A stretch of 42,611 nucleotides of DNA from an uncultured Porphyromonadaceae bacterium. Its GTDB lineage: Bacteria; Bacteroidota; Bacteroidia; Bacteroidales; Muribaculaceae. Each line of letters starts with the position of its first letter. Within the stretch, counting starts at the first letter, position 1. Location of the stretch: positions 1 to 42,611 of the forward strand of contig URSD01000022.1 in the NCBI GenBank assembly GCA_900550395.1. Direction: 5' to 3'. Positions 1 through 8,200 of this stretch are shown here, in pieces. The notes beneath the pieces are model-generated. The model saw only the letters and a program-made list of their open reading frames with translations. It did no database searches and had not been told where the DNA came from. Position numbers and translations under genes: made by a program.

Positions 1-118
1 ACAGTCAATGGATATGGGGGAAGACAGACAAAGGAAAATGAGAAAAGTTAGTGTTTTAAGGGGTGGGAAACTTTAGTACATAACTTTACGGAAAAATATG
101 TTTCTAAAATATATAAAT

Positions 119-478
119 CAGGGCAACCGCATCAAAATGTCAATAACCTGATAATCAATACTTGTCGATTTTGTATTAATAGGGATAAGTGGGGTGGATA
201 CAAGGATGAGAAGTTTCAACAATTTACAATATCCCCCCTTAAAAATGCATAATTTTGTATTTGTCTGAATAATAGCCTGTTGTCAAAAATCATGTTTCTT
301 AAAAAATATTACCCGCAAGGGAAATTTGAATTATATGGGGCAAAAAATCAATTTTTATGGGGTAGTAGTTTCGATTTGGACCAATGGTTTTTTTAGGAAA
401 ATGGACAATAAGGGAGAGGAGGAGGTTGAAAACTACGTTTGTTTCCTAAGCTAACGTTATTTTGATGCGGTTGCCCTG
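119..478. mobile_element. 360-bp MITE-like element with perfect terminal inverted repeats
   Basis: The ends are a perfect 20-bp inverted repeat, CAGGGCAACCGCATCAAAAT at 119-138 and its reverse complement at 459-478. Directly outside both ends is the same 9-bp sequence TATATAAAT (110-118 and 479-487), which reads as a target-site duplication. No transposase is encoded inside; the interior is AT-rich with frequent stops. A TAATTTTG box (250-257, + strand) inside resembles a Bacteroidetes -7 promoter element, so an invertible promoter is an alternative reading, but the flanking direct repeat favours transposition. A 9-bp duplication is seen in IS4-like and some other IS families; the mobilising family is not identified here. 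Confidence 0.75.
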
Positions 479-528
479 TATATAAATAGACAGCTGTGGG
501 GAAAATGTGGGGAAAAATTAGATAATTA

Positions 529-566
529 AAAAGGCTAAATGACTGAAAATAATCACTTAGCCTTTT
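529..566 (+). terminator. Possible intrinsic terminator hairpin
   Basis: AAAAGGCTAA (529-538) pairs with TTAGCCTTTT (557-566) around an 18-nt loop, with the T-run inside the 3' arm. The stem is AT-rich and weak. It lies just upstream of the Abi remnant and may have ended a lost gene to the left. Confidence 0.4.
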
Positions 567-568
567 AA

Positions 569-868
569 TCCGTACCCAGACCCGTACTTCGTAATTGCTG
601 CGCCCATCATTCAAGACTGTCAAATCGGGTCTTTCCTGTCAAGCCAATGATGCCTATGCGTATGCCAAACACATGGATTACGGATTTCTCGTTCCGTGAA
701 CAAACACTTTATCCGCAACTCTGCTATGTGGTGTATTGGCTTAACTCCATTTCTATGGGCAACACTTTTGTTGCAGATTTCAAGCAGCTTTTATCGAAAT
801 ACCCATCAGTAAGAACTCGTTTATTAGGCTTTCCTCATAATTGGGAACAAGAGCCTTTGTGGAGATAA
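569..868 (+). pseudogene. Abi_2 (AbiD/AbiF-type) abortive infection protein, C-terminal remnant
   Basis: The frame is open from 569 to the TAA at 866-868, but no start codon lies upstream of the conserved part. The translation includes RNCCAHHSRLSNRVFPVKP (codons from 590) and ends with GFPHNWEQEPLW, both hallmarks of the C-terminal half of Abi_2 family proteins. These normally run about 300 residues, so only the last third is left. The R-N-x3-H pattern is the HEPN-type RX4-6H motif thought to form the RNase site in this superfamily. An internal ATG at 647 would give 73 residues but would omit the HEPN motif. The N-terminal part is absent from all upstream frames I read, and a hairpin sits immediately upstream. 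I read it as a dead phage-defence gene; assignment rests on motif recognition only. Confidence 0.7.
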
Positions 869-1259
869 AATAATTGCCCTGTTTCTTAAAAAGCACTGGG
901 GCAAACCAGCTCCGTCTTTAATTGTTTCCAATAAATGGATTGTTTCAAGCCCCTATAGAAAGAGAACAAAAATTCCTGTGTGAAAATTAATCTACGACAA
1001 GGAGCAAGCAAGGAGCAATATCAAACAAAAATCAATACCTTTGCAGTACATATGAGATAGACCAAAACAAAAGTGGAATATCGGAAACGAATAGCAAGGA
1101 AAAGAGAAGAAACGACCCAAGTTGATGTCCTTTTTGAGTTAATAATCAATAAAAGCGTTAAATCTTCACCTTTTAGAATGTGCAATTAAAAATAACAACC
1201 ATATTTCTGACTTATTATCTATAAAATATTGAGTAATAATCGGTTGTAAATACTAAGTA
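869..1259. other. AT-rich stretch without a recognisable gene
   Basis: All frames are short and broken. The only signal I see is a promoter-like box at 1036-1043. A 38-residue frame with a GTG start (about 1072) ending at a TAA near 1189 has no recognisable motif and is not called. The composition contrasts sharply with the GC-rich sequence that begins at about 1260. Confidence 0.6.
1036..1043 (+). promoter_or_regulatory. Bacteroidetes-type -7 box
   Basis: TACCTTTG fits the TAnnTTTG consensus. No good -33 box is evident. It points to the truncated BspA-like gene over 200 bp away and may be a remnant of a lost gene's promoter. Confidence 0.4.
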
Positions 1260-1724
1260 TGCACCCGCCTGACCTCCGTGACAATTCCCAACTCTGTCAC
1301 TTCTATCGGAGATTACGCGTTCTGGGGCTGCGATTATTTAAAAACCATCTATATGCAATGCGAAGTCCCCATAAAATGTAATTCTGGATTCAGTGATAAT
1401 TCACTCAAGGAGGCTATATTATATGTCCCGGTGGGCACGAAAGCGGAATATGAGAAAGTTGACCCGTGGAGAAATTTCTGGAATATCGAGGAGATGGATT
1501 TCAGTGGCATTGATGGAATTGTAGCCGATGAATTTGGAGCACCACACATTTCTGTAAATAATGGCATACTGACAATTGACGGAATCGGTAGTCACGAAAG
1601 CATCACAGTCTACGACATGCAGGGGCACATAATCTACAATGGCACTTCGCACACTATAGACAAATTGACACCGGGCTTATACATTGTGAAAGCCGGAAGC
1701 AGGTCAATAAAAATTTCAATTTAA
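1260..1724 (+). pseudogene. BspA-like leucine-rich-repeat surface protein, 5'-truncated, with type IX sorting tail
   Basis: The frame opens at about 1257 straight into a partial LRR_5 repeat (LTSVTIPNSVTSIGDYAF), with no signal peptide and no ATG; a GTG at 1278 is the only usable start. Then follow a last repeat unit ending in the usual YVPVGTKAEYEKVDPW cap motif (about residues 50-70 from GTG), a short linker, and a C-terminal beta domain (VYDMQGHIIYNGTS..LTPGLYIVKAG) of the Por/type IX secretion A-type sorting family. BspA-like proteins are exported surface adhesins usually several hundred residues long, so most of the repeat array and the signal peptide are missing. The break coincides with the change from AT-rich to GC-rich DNA, suggesting a deletion or recombination junction. 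A start at 1278 could yield a 148-aa cytoplasmic product, probably non-functional. Confidence 0.65.
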
Positions 1725-1730
1725 GCTATC

Positions 1731-1982
1731 ATGGACGAAAACAACTATCTGATCCAGTTTGAATATGGTGGTGAAACGCACAGCATCCACAACCTGTCGC
1801 ACTGTGATTTCTCCAAAGGAGATTTCAAAGACAAAGGGATGATGGCCGAAATTATCGAGGACTATATCCGGACTAACAACCTCCAGAAGGATGGGGCTAA
1901 AGTAACAAATGCACGCTTATTTGGGAAAGGAGGAGAACTAATCACCCGCGTTCCCGATTTTGGAACAGAATTCAGCATCTGA
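1731..1982 (+). CDS. Small hypothetical protein, 83 aa
   Basis: An ATG six bases after the stop of the BspA-like remnant opens an 83-residue frame ending in TGA. The product is soluble and acidic, with no signal peptide, membrane segment or cysteine cluster. It alternates short beta-like stretches (NYLIQFEYGGETHSI) and a helix-like part (MMAEIIEDYIRTN). I do not recognise the family. Support for it being real comes from close spacing to the upstream gene, coding-like composition and the strong terminator seven bases after its stop codon. It may be co-transcribed with the truncated gene before it. No function is proposed. Confidence 0.55.
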   Translation: MDENNYLIQFEYGGETHSIHNLSHCDFSKGDFKDKGMMAEIIEDYIRTNNLQKDGAKVTNARLFGKGGELITRVPDFGTEFSI

Positions 1983-1988
1983 CAATTC

Positions 1989-2046
1989 CATCCATACGCA
2001 ACACCGGCAGGCCATAACGGGCAACAGTCCTTATGGCCTGCTTTTT
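1989..2046 (+). terminator. Intrinsic terminator, copy 1 of a repeated 58-bp sequence
   Basis: GCAGGCCATAA (2007-2017) pairs perfectly with TTATGGCCTGC (2031-2041), followed by TTTTT. The whole 1989-2046 segment recurs at 9986-10043 with a single mismatch (A2001 versus G9998). Confidence 0.85.
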
Positions 2047-2080
2047 ATAACAAACGGCCGCCGAGGCGACCGCACGGACG

Positions 2081-2181
2081 CAAGCTCCCCGAGCTTGCCG
2101 CTTTTGGGTGGCCATATGCCCCGGGAACGCGGCTGCGCCGCTTATCCCGGGGTTAACCACAGACGCGTCCTCTTCGAGGAC
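2081..2181. repeat. Cluster of three short palindromes (REP-like) in a gene-free gap
   Basis: Three stem-loops lie in series: CAAGCTC-CCC-GAGCTTG (2081-2097), a 34-bp imperfect palindrome with CCCCGGG/CCCGGGG arms and an inner GCGGC/GCCGC stem (2119-2152), and GTCCTC-TTC-GAGGAC (2167-2181). No coding frame here looks genuine. The gap 2047-2402 otherwise shows only the hairpins at 2321-2342 and 2391-2415. Confidence 0.55.
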
Positions 2182-2320
2182 TTGAAGGCGATATTCTTGA
2201 TGTACGTAATTGATTACCTGATATTTATCGGCGGACGCACAAGCCGTGCAATGCGGTTCAAATAATTTCGGACTATTCATCAAGTGTCCCCATATCGATA
2301 TTTAGCTATTCGTCAGGCGA

Positions 2321-2342
2321 TTACCCGCCATGCGGCGGGTAA
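2321..2342. other. Perfect hairpin between convergent genes
   Basis: TTACCCGCC (2321-2329) pairs with GGCGGGTAA (2334-2342) around ATGC. There is no T-run on either side, so it is not a classical terminator, though it lies beyond the 3' end of the regulator gene. Confidence 0.4.
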
Positions 2343-2390
2343 CCGGTTGATACGCCGCTAAATAATAATGCAGGCACATTACATATATCT

Positions 2391-2415
2391 CAGCGGCGCG
2401 GACTATCCGTGCCGC
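2391..2415 (-). terminator. Hairpin at the 3' end of the regulator gene
   Basis: AGCGGCGCGGA pairs with TCCGTGCCGCT (one G-T pair). The stem overlaps the last codons of the minus-strand regulator. No T-run follows, so terminator function is uncertain. Confidence 0.3.
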
Positions 2416-5099
2416 TGCTTTATATATTGAGTAGGAGTCATGCCGGTCTCGTCCTTGAAATACTTCGAGAACTGCTTGGGCGACATGCCTATGGCGTAGG
2501 CAATCTGCGAGACGGAGGTTTCTCCGCCGTCAAGGAGTTTGCGTCCCTCGCGCATACGTATGCGGCGAATGAACTCCAGCGGCGTCTGCCCGGCCACCGC
2601 CATCATTTTCTTGTACAGGTTGCTCCGGCTCATGGTGAGCGCCGCGCTCAGTTCCTCCACGCCGAAGTCCTCCCGGGCAAGATTGCATTCTATCACATTT
2701 TTGGCATCCGTTATAAATCTATCGTCCTGCGAGACAGGGATATTCTCAGAACGCGCCAGCGCATTCTCCACCCGCTGCGTGCCGAGTTCCCGCATATGCC
2801 CGCGCCGTATCAACCGATAGAGGACAAACACCGCCAGGAGCAACAGCAGCGCATAGACGGCATACGCAACATTGGATTTATAGAACGGCGGATTGACTAC
2901 AATCTGCAATTCGGTGACCTCGGGGCGGCCGGCCACACGTACGGCAAGACGATGTGTGCCGGACGATATTTCTCCCGGCGCGAGCAGTTCGGACGGCATC
3001 AGAATCCAGTCGCCGCCGTCCATACTGTACTCGTACCTCACATTGCCGGCATCGGCAAATGTCAGCGTACTGAGCGTAAATTGCAGATTGTTGTAATAAT
3101 CAACCTCCACCTTGCGGCAATTCATCACATCGTCCGTCAGCGGCACACCGCCGCCCCGCACCTTTTCGCCGGGGCTTACGGACACTCCGTTTACCAGCAC
3201 ATCCGTAACGTACACTCTGCCTCCCGGGCTTTCGGCCGGAATCCCGGCCGGATCGACAACGACGTATTTGCCGAATCCGCCGGCAAGAATAAGCCCGTTG
3301 CCGGTGGCTGCGATGGAATAGCGGTTGAAACCTATATCGCCAAGACCGTCCTTAGCAGAGAAAGACCTGACGTCGAGCATATCATACCCTCCGTCCGGGC
3401 GGCGGCTTACGTCAACACAGGAAATGCCTGCGGCGCTCGTAACCCACATCCGGCCGGACACATCTTCGGCGATGCCGCGTATCATATCGGAAATAAGCCC
3501 GTCGTGGACCGTAAGCGTGGCAACCGCCCGCAGATTGCTGTCGGCCACTACTATGCCTGCCTGAGTTCCTATCCACAACAGACGGCGGCTATCCGCGCAC
3601 AGGGTTGTGATTCCCGCCGATTTACCCGACAGCAGGTTACATCGCTCCAGCCGGCCGTTTTTAACGTCCACGACAGAAAGTCCGTGGCTGGTACCGACAA
3701 AAATACGATCGCCGGAACGCACGAGTCCGGTAATGCAGTTGCTCTGCAACGCCGAGTTACCGGTGTTGTAGCTTCTGCGGCCTATTCTGAACAGGCCGTT
3801 CTGGAATGTACCCGCCCACACTCCGCTGTCATCGGCGATGATGTGGCGGCAATATCTCGCACTGTCCGGTGCCGACACTCCGACGATATTGTCATCGGCA
3901 TCCAGCGTGAACAGGCCGCCTCCATAAGTGCCGTACACACGGCCGTCTGCGTCGCCTCGGCTGATGCCGATAACAAGATTGGAAGGCAGCAGGGAGTTTG
4001 CCGTGGTGTAGTATCTCACCGGCTTCTCGGCGCCTATACCGCGGTATATGCCCAGTCCGGCGCCGTCATAACCTATTACCAGCGAGCCGTCCTCCCGCTG
4101 GTTCATGAACGATATGTCGCTCTCCACTCCCGTACTGATCGTCAAGAACTCGGGGCCGGACAGAGAGGCCAGGCTGAGGCCTCGCTTGGATGAACCGACA
4201 GCCAAAAGTCCGTCGCCGATAAACAGCGCCGAGGCATGATTGGACGAAATACCGTATGCCGAATCGGTGTGGCGGACGGTCTGAAGCGGACGGCCCGTAG
4301 GCGAGTACACATGAACGCCGTCGCTGTTGGTGGCGAACCATACGTTTCCCTCACCGTCTGTCGCGACATCCTTCACAAGTTCCGTATTGAAATAGGAATA
4401 GCGTAGGGATCCGTCATCATTGTCCGTGAGAGGTATGCCCAGGACTCCCGGATTGTATCCGTCGAAAAGCCAGCACACACCGGCAGCGACCTTGAGGCGT
4501 GAATGCAGCCTGCCGGCATCCGATACGAGGCGCATCCGGCGGCAGGTTCTGTCGCATACATATATATCTCCTCCGGCCGAGAGCATGACAATGCCGCCGG
4601 AGAAAACGGATGCGTCGCGTACGCGAATCGGCGCGGCCATGCGGCCGGCAACACCATGCGACGTCATGTCAAGATAGAATATCGAATCCCTCCTGAATAT
4701 CCAGAGCCCCCTCCCGCCATCATTGGCCACGCCATATGCCTCGCGGCAGAGTTCCGACGGAAGCCGGCGGCAATCCCTGACGTTGCTGACAAAGCCGTCT
4801 TCCAGCATGAACAAAGAATCGGCAGTCATCATCCACACATTATCGTCGCCGTCAATCTCGATTTTCACCGGATTGGACGAAAGCACACCACGTGCCGGTA
4901 TGTTTTTCACGCGATAGCCGTCATACCGGTCTACGCCCGACTGCGTGGCGACCCAAATGAATCCGACGCTGTCGCGTTTTATGTCGCGCACATGGTTGTC
5001 CGACAATCCGTCGCACACATCCACCCTCCTGAAATTATATGCCGAAAGACTCTGGCACATCAGGCTAAATGCAAAAAGTATGTAAAGAACGAGTTTCAT
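2403..5099 (-). CDS. Transmembrane one-component regulator: periplasmic propeller sensor fused to AraC-type DNA-binding domain
   Basis: An 898-residue protein: signal peptide (MKLVLYILFAFSLMCQSLSA), two-component-regulator-type propeller repeats (about 22-640; many GLxxNxVxxI and WIGT/WVAT-like units), a Y_Y_Y-type beta domain (about 640-735), one membrane helix (about 744-764), a short linker and a C-terminal AraC/XylS helix-turn-helix (about 800-898; LTMSRSNLYKKM, IAYAIGMSPKQFSKYF). In hybrid two-component systems of Bacteroidetes a histidine kinase and receiver sit between membrane helix and HTH; here both are absent, so signalling must pass directly from periplasm to DNA-binding domain, as proposed for SusR-like regulators. 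An upstream ATG at 5153 is rejected because a -7 box (5114-5121) lies downstream of it, whereas 5099 begins a good signal peptide. It is divergent from the esterase gene, which is its probable target; the ligand is likely a plant-glycan fragment (inference). Confidence 0.88.
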   Translation of the reverse strand: MKLVLYILFAFSLMCQSLSAYNFRRVDVCDGLSDNHVRDIKRDSVGFIWVATQSGVDRYDGYRVKNIPARGVLSSNPVKIEIDGDDNVWMMTADSLFMLEDGFVSNVRDCRRLPSELCREAYGVANDGGRGLWIFRRDSIFYLDMTSHGVAGRMAAPIRVRDASVFSGGIVMLSAGGDIYVCDRTCRRMRLVSDAGRLHSRLKVAAGVCWLFDGYNPGVLGIPLTDNDDGSLRYSYFNTELVKDVATDGEGNVWFATNSDGVHVYSPTGRPLQTVRHTDSAYGISSNHASALFIGDGLLAVGSSKRGLSLASLSGPEFLTISTGVESDISFMNQREDGSLVIGYDGAGLGIYRGIGAEKPVRYYTTANSLLPSNLVIGISRGDADGRVYGTYGGGLFTLDADDNIVGVSAPDSARYCRHIIADDSGVWAGTFQNGLFRIGRRSYNTGNSALQSNCITGLVRSGDRIFVGTSHGLSVVDVKNGRLERCNLLSGKSAGITTLCADSRRLLWIGTQAGIVVADSNLRAVATLTVHDGLISDMIRGIAEDVSGRMWVTSAAGISCVDVSRRPDGGYDMLDVRSFSAKDGLGDIGFNRYSIAATGNGLILAGGFGKYVVVDPAGIPAESPGGRVYVTDVLVNGVSVSPGEKVRGGGVPLTDDVMNCRKVEVDYYNNLQFTLSTLTFADAGNVRYEYSMDGGDWILMPSELLAPGEISSGTHRLAVRVAGRPEVTELQIVVNPPFYKSNVAYAVYALLLLLAVFVLYRLIRRGHMRELGTQRVENALARSENIPVSQDDRFITDAKNVIECNLAREDFGVEELSAALTMSRSNLYKKMMAVAGQTPLEFIRRIRMREGRKLLDGGETSVSQIAYAIGMSPKQFSKYFKDETGMTPTQYIKQRHG

Positions 5100-5113
5100 G
5101 GCTGTATCACATG

Positions 5114-5121
5114 CAAATTTA
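5114..5121 (-). promoter_or_regulatory. -7 box of the regulator gene
   Basis: On the minus strand this reads TAAATTTG, matching TAnnTTTG. Transcription would start about nine bases before the ATG at 5099, which fixes that start codon over the one at 5153. Confidence 0.6.
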
Positions 5122-5166
5122 CTAAAAATTTCACCCCCGCAGGCGTAAAACAATCAAAAACAGCAC

Positions 5167-5203
5167 CATCCCAAATGTGTAAACCACATCCGAAATGTGT
5201 AAA
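5167..5203. promoter_or_regulatory. Tandem 17-bp direct repeat, probable AraC-type operator
   Basis: CATCCCAAATGTGTAAA (5167-5183) and CATCCGAAATGTGTAAA (5187-5203) differ at one base and are phased by exactly 20 bp, about two helical turns. AraC-family proteins typically bind such direct repeats. The site lies between the divergent promoters, 58 bp upstream of the esterase -7 box and 45 bp from the regulator -7 box. Confidence 0.7.
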
Positions 5204-5261
5204 ACGGACTTTTCGGAGTGTCATATGGATAAAAATGCCCCTATAGCGGCACCATAGCCAC

Positions 5262-5269
5262 TAATTTTG
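5262..5269 (+). promoter_or_regulatory. -7 box of the double esterase gene
   Basis: TAATTTTG matches the consensus. The position for a -33 TTTG box holds CCCC instead, so this promoter probably needs an activator, consistent with the operator just upstream. It also shows that translation starts at 5291, not at the TTG at 5267. Confidence 0.6.
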
Positions 5270-5290
5270 CGCAGTAATCATTTTTATATC

Positions 5291-8200
5291 ATGAACACAA
5301 CAAGCAAAATTCTGTTAACATTCCTCGCGGCGATAGCCTTATGCATCGCCGCCTACGGAAGCACGTCGACCGGCTCCCGCACGCTGTGGGAAGACGAGGG
5401 CGGCAAAGACTTCGCCGCCTGGTCCGACAAACTCCAGATCGCATCATCGGAATTCGAGGGACTGGAAACCGGCGACATCGTCACCGTCCACGTCAGCGCG
5501 ATAAGCGAGAGCGTGAACTACCCGCAGGTACACCTGCGCACCTACGGAGGGGCATCGTTCTCCCCTGCCAAATCGCAGAACGTCAAGAAAGGCACGGCTC
5601 CATGCGACGTCAGCTTCGTGATTGACGAGGACGCACTCGCCGCGGCCGCCGACAAAGGCCTCGCAATAGCCGGTATCGGATTCACGGCCGACCGGGTCAC
5701 CCTCACAAAGAAAGAGCCCGAGATTTCCGACGACGACATGGTGGAGGTAGAGGTATCCACCACGCTGTGGGCCGGCGAGCAGGCTGTGGTCGGATGGTCC
5801 GGCGCGCAGCAGTTCACCGCGGCCATGTGCAGCGGCTTCAAAGCCGGCGACCGAATCGTTGTCGGCGTTAGCGCAATATCCGGCGACCAGTCGCAGGTAG
5901 ACCTGCGCAACGGTGCCGGATGGGCCAACTTCACTCCCGGCCTCAACGAGGACATCACAGGCAAGGATATGCCCTGCGCCGTCACCTTCACGCTCACCGA
6001 GGAAGTGGCCGAAATCGTCAGGACCAACGGCATGGTAGTGACCGGCTGCAACTTCACGTTCACAAAGGTGGAACACATCACTACAGCGCTCACCCTGCCG
6101 TCCGACATGAAAGGCAACGCCGCGCGCACAGTATGGGAAGGCGACGAAGTCATCAGCTGGGTAAGCGGCCAAAACAACAGTGTGCTCATACCTGCCGCGT
6201 CGTTAGGTACGCTGAAAGAAGGTTTCATCGCCCGCGTCTACTACAAAGGCATGAAGCCCGGAGCTACGGGGCGCCTGCTTGCCGGCTGGACAGCGCTCGC
6301 CGGACAAAGCAACGCCACTCTGCTCGGCGCCCGCTACTATGAATACACGCTGTCGGCGGCCAATGTCGAGGAAATAACGTCCAAAGGTCTGCGCATCAGC
6401 GGCAACAACTACACCGCCACACGCGTGGAGATAATCAACCCCGCAAAAAAATATCTCATAGCCGGCGAGGCCGACCGCACCGACATCCGCGCATGGGAAC
6501 GCGGCGAAGCGCCCAAAATCACCGTCAGCCTGAACAACAGAGAGACCATCGCGCTCGACGCCACGGTGGAGGTGGATGTGGACAAGGACTGCTACGAGGA
6601 CTACTGCGAGAAAACAGAGACCGTACGCCTGGACGCAGGAGAGTCAACAACAATAAACATTCCTTTCGACCTTGAAACCGGATTCTACAATCTTAATGTC
6701 TACGTCAACGGCGACAACATCTGCTCCTACGTCATCGGCTGCGACCCCAAAGGCGTAGTTTCAAAGCCCGACGACAATCTCGCCGACATAAAGGCCTACT
6801 GGGCAACGGAACTCGCCGCCCTCAAGGCCATACCCATAGACGCCGAGCTGACAGAAATACCATCGGCATCGACCGCCGGCCGCACAGTCTACCTTGTGAG
6901 AATGAAATCGGCGCCCGACACTCCGGACGGAGAACCCGTCGAGATAAGAGGTTTCTACGCCGAGCCTACCGCCGACGGCACATACCCGGTGCTGATTCAA
7001 TATCAGGGCACCGACGGAGGAACAAGCACGATAAAGCCCATAAACGGCGACGACAATCCCGGCTGGTGCGAACTCGTCATATCCACCCGCGGGCAAATGC
7101 TGAACAACCGCGCGCCGGAGCAATGCGAATGGGCATGGCTCGACCCGGCATACGACGCCGACAGGGCGGCATCCGGCTCAAACAAGATAGACTACTACGC
7201 CCACGGGCTGAACGACAAGAACACGCACTACTACCGCGGCGCCAACCTCGACTGCATCAGAGCCATAGACTTCGTGGCATCCCGGCCGAAAGCCAACACC
7301 GACAACATCTTTGCAGCAGGCGGCAGCCAGGGCGGCTCGTTCGTCTATGTGGCAGCAGCCCTCGGCGAAGGACGCATCCGCGCATGCGCGCCGTCAATCA
7401 CCGGCCACAGCGACTTCCGCGACGGCGCAAAAATTGTCAGCTGGCCCAAAAACGTATTCGACGCCTACCTCGCCGCCAATCCGGCAGTCTCGGAAGACGA
7501 ACTGTACGAATTCCTGTCGTACTACGACGTAATGAACCTCGCCACACTCGTGGAGTGTCCCGTCATCACCTCCTTCAGCCTTCAGGACCGCACCGACCCG
7601 CCGCACATCAACGTGGCGCCGTTCAACAACATCGACCGCAACAAGGTAGAGGAAAAGAATCTGCGCTACGTGGTGAATCCGTTCCTCGGGCATGGCACTG
7701 CAAGCGACTGGAAGAACGACTACATGCGCTTCTTCAACGAATTCCGTACCGACCTCAAGCCTGCCGACCCGGAGGAGGACATCAATCTGTGGGAAGGCGA
7801 ATGCGTCACAGGCAACTGGGAGGGCTATAAAGTGCTGGACGCATCGCTGTTCGCAACCGTCAAGGCCGGCGACTTCATCACGGTGACCGTAAGCGAGACC
7901 GGGGAGACGCCGCAGCTGATACTGAACAACGGCTCGTGGAGCCTGCTGGCCGATGCCGACACCCGTACGCCGCAGCCCGGCGCGACCGAAAGCTTTCTCA
8001 TCACCCACGCGATGCTCGCCGAGCTACAGAAAAGCGGCCTCGTGGTGAAAGGATGCGACCTCACATTCACATCGGTGGATATAAAGAGAGGACAGGCCCT
8101 GAAGCCCGACGACCCCGATGCTCCCGTGAGAACCATTTGGGCCGGTGAAGCCGCCATCGACTGGAACAAAGGGGCATACGCCACTGTGGCGCCGTCCAAA

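Noticed and set aside
119..478. Invertible (phase-variable) promoter as the first reading of the 360-bp segment
   Set aside because: The exact 9-bp direct repeat outside the ends is expected for transposition and not for inversion; kept only as an alternative.
2000..2283. Minus-strand frame sharing a segment with the frame at 9972-10289
   Set aside because: The shared segment is just the repeated terminator read in one frame; it is not a protein family.
2409..4193. Long plus-strand open frame of 594 codons opposite the regulator
   Set aside because: It is the complement of a clear multi-domain gene; composition is His/Arg/Ala-rich without any domain, typical of a GC-rich shadow frame.
5100..5153. 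N-terminal extension of the propeller/AraC regulator (start at 5153)
   Set aside because: It would put 18 residues before a clean signal peptide, and a good -7 promoter box lies between 5153 and the preferred ATG at 5099.
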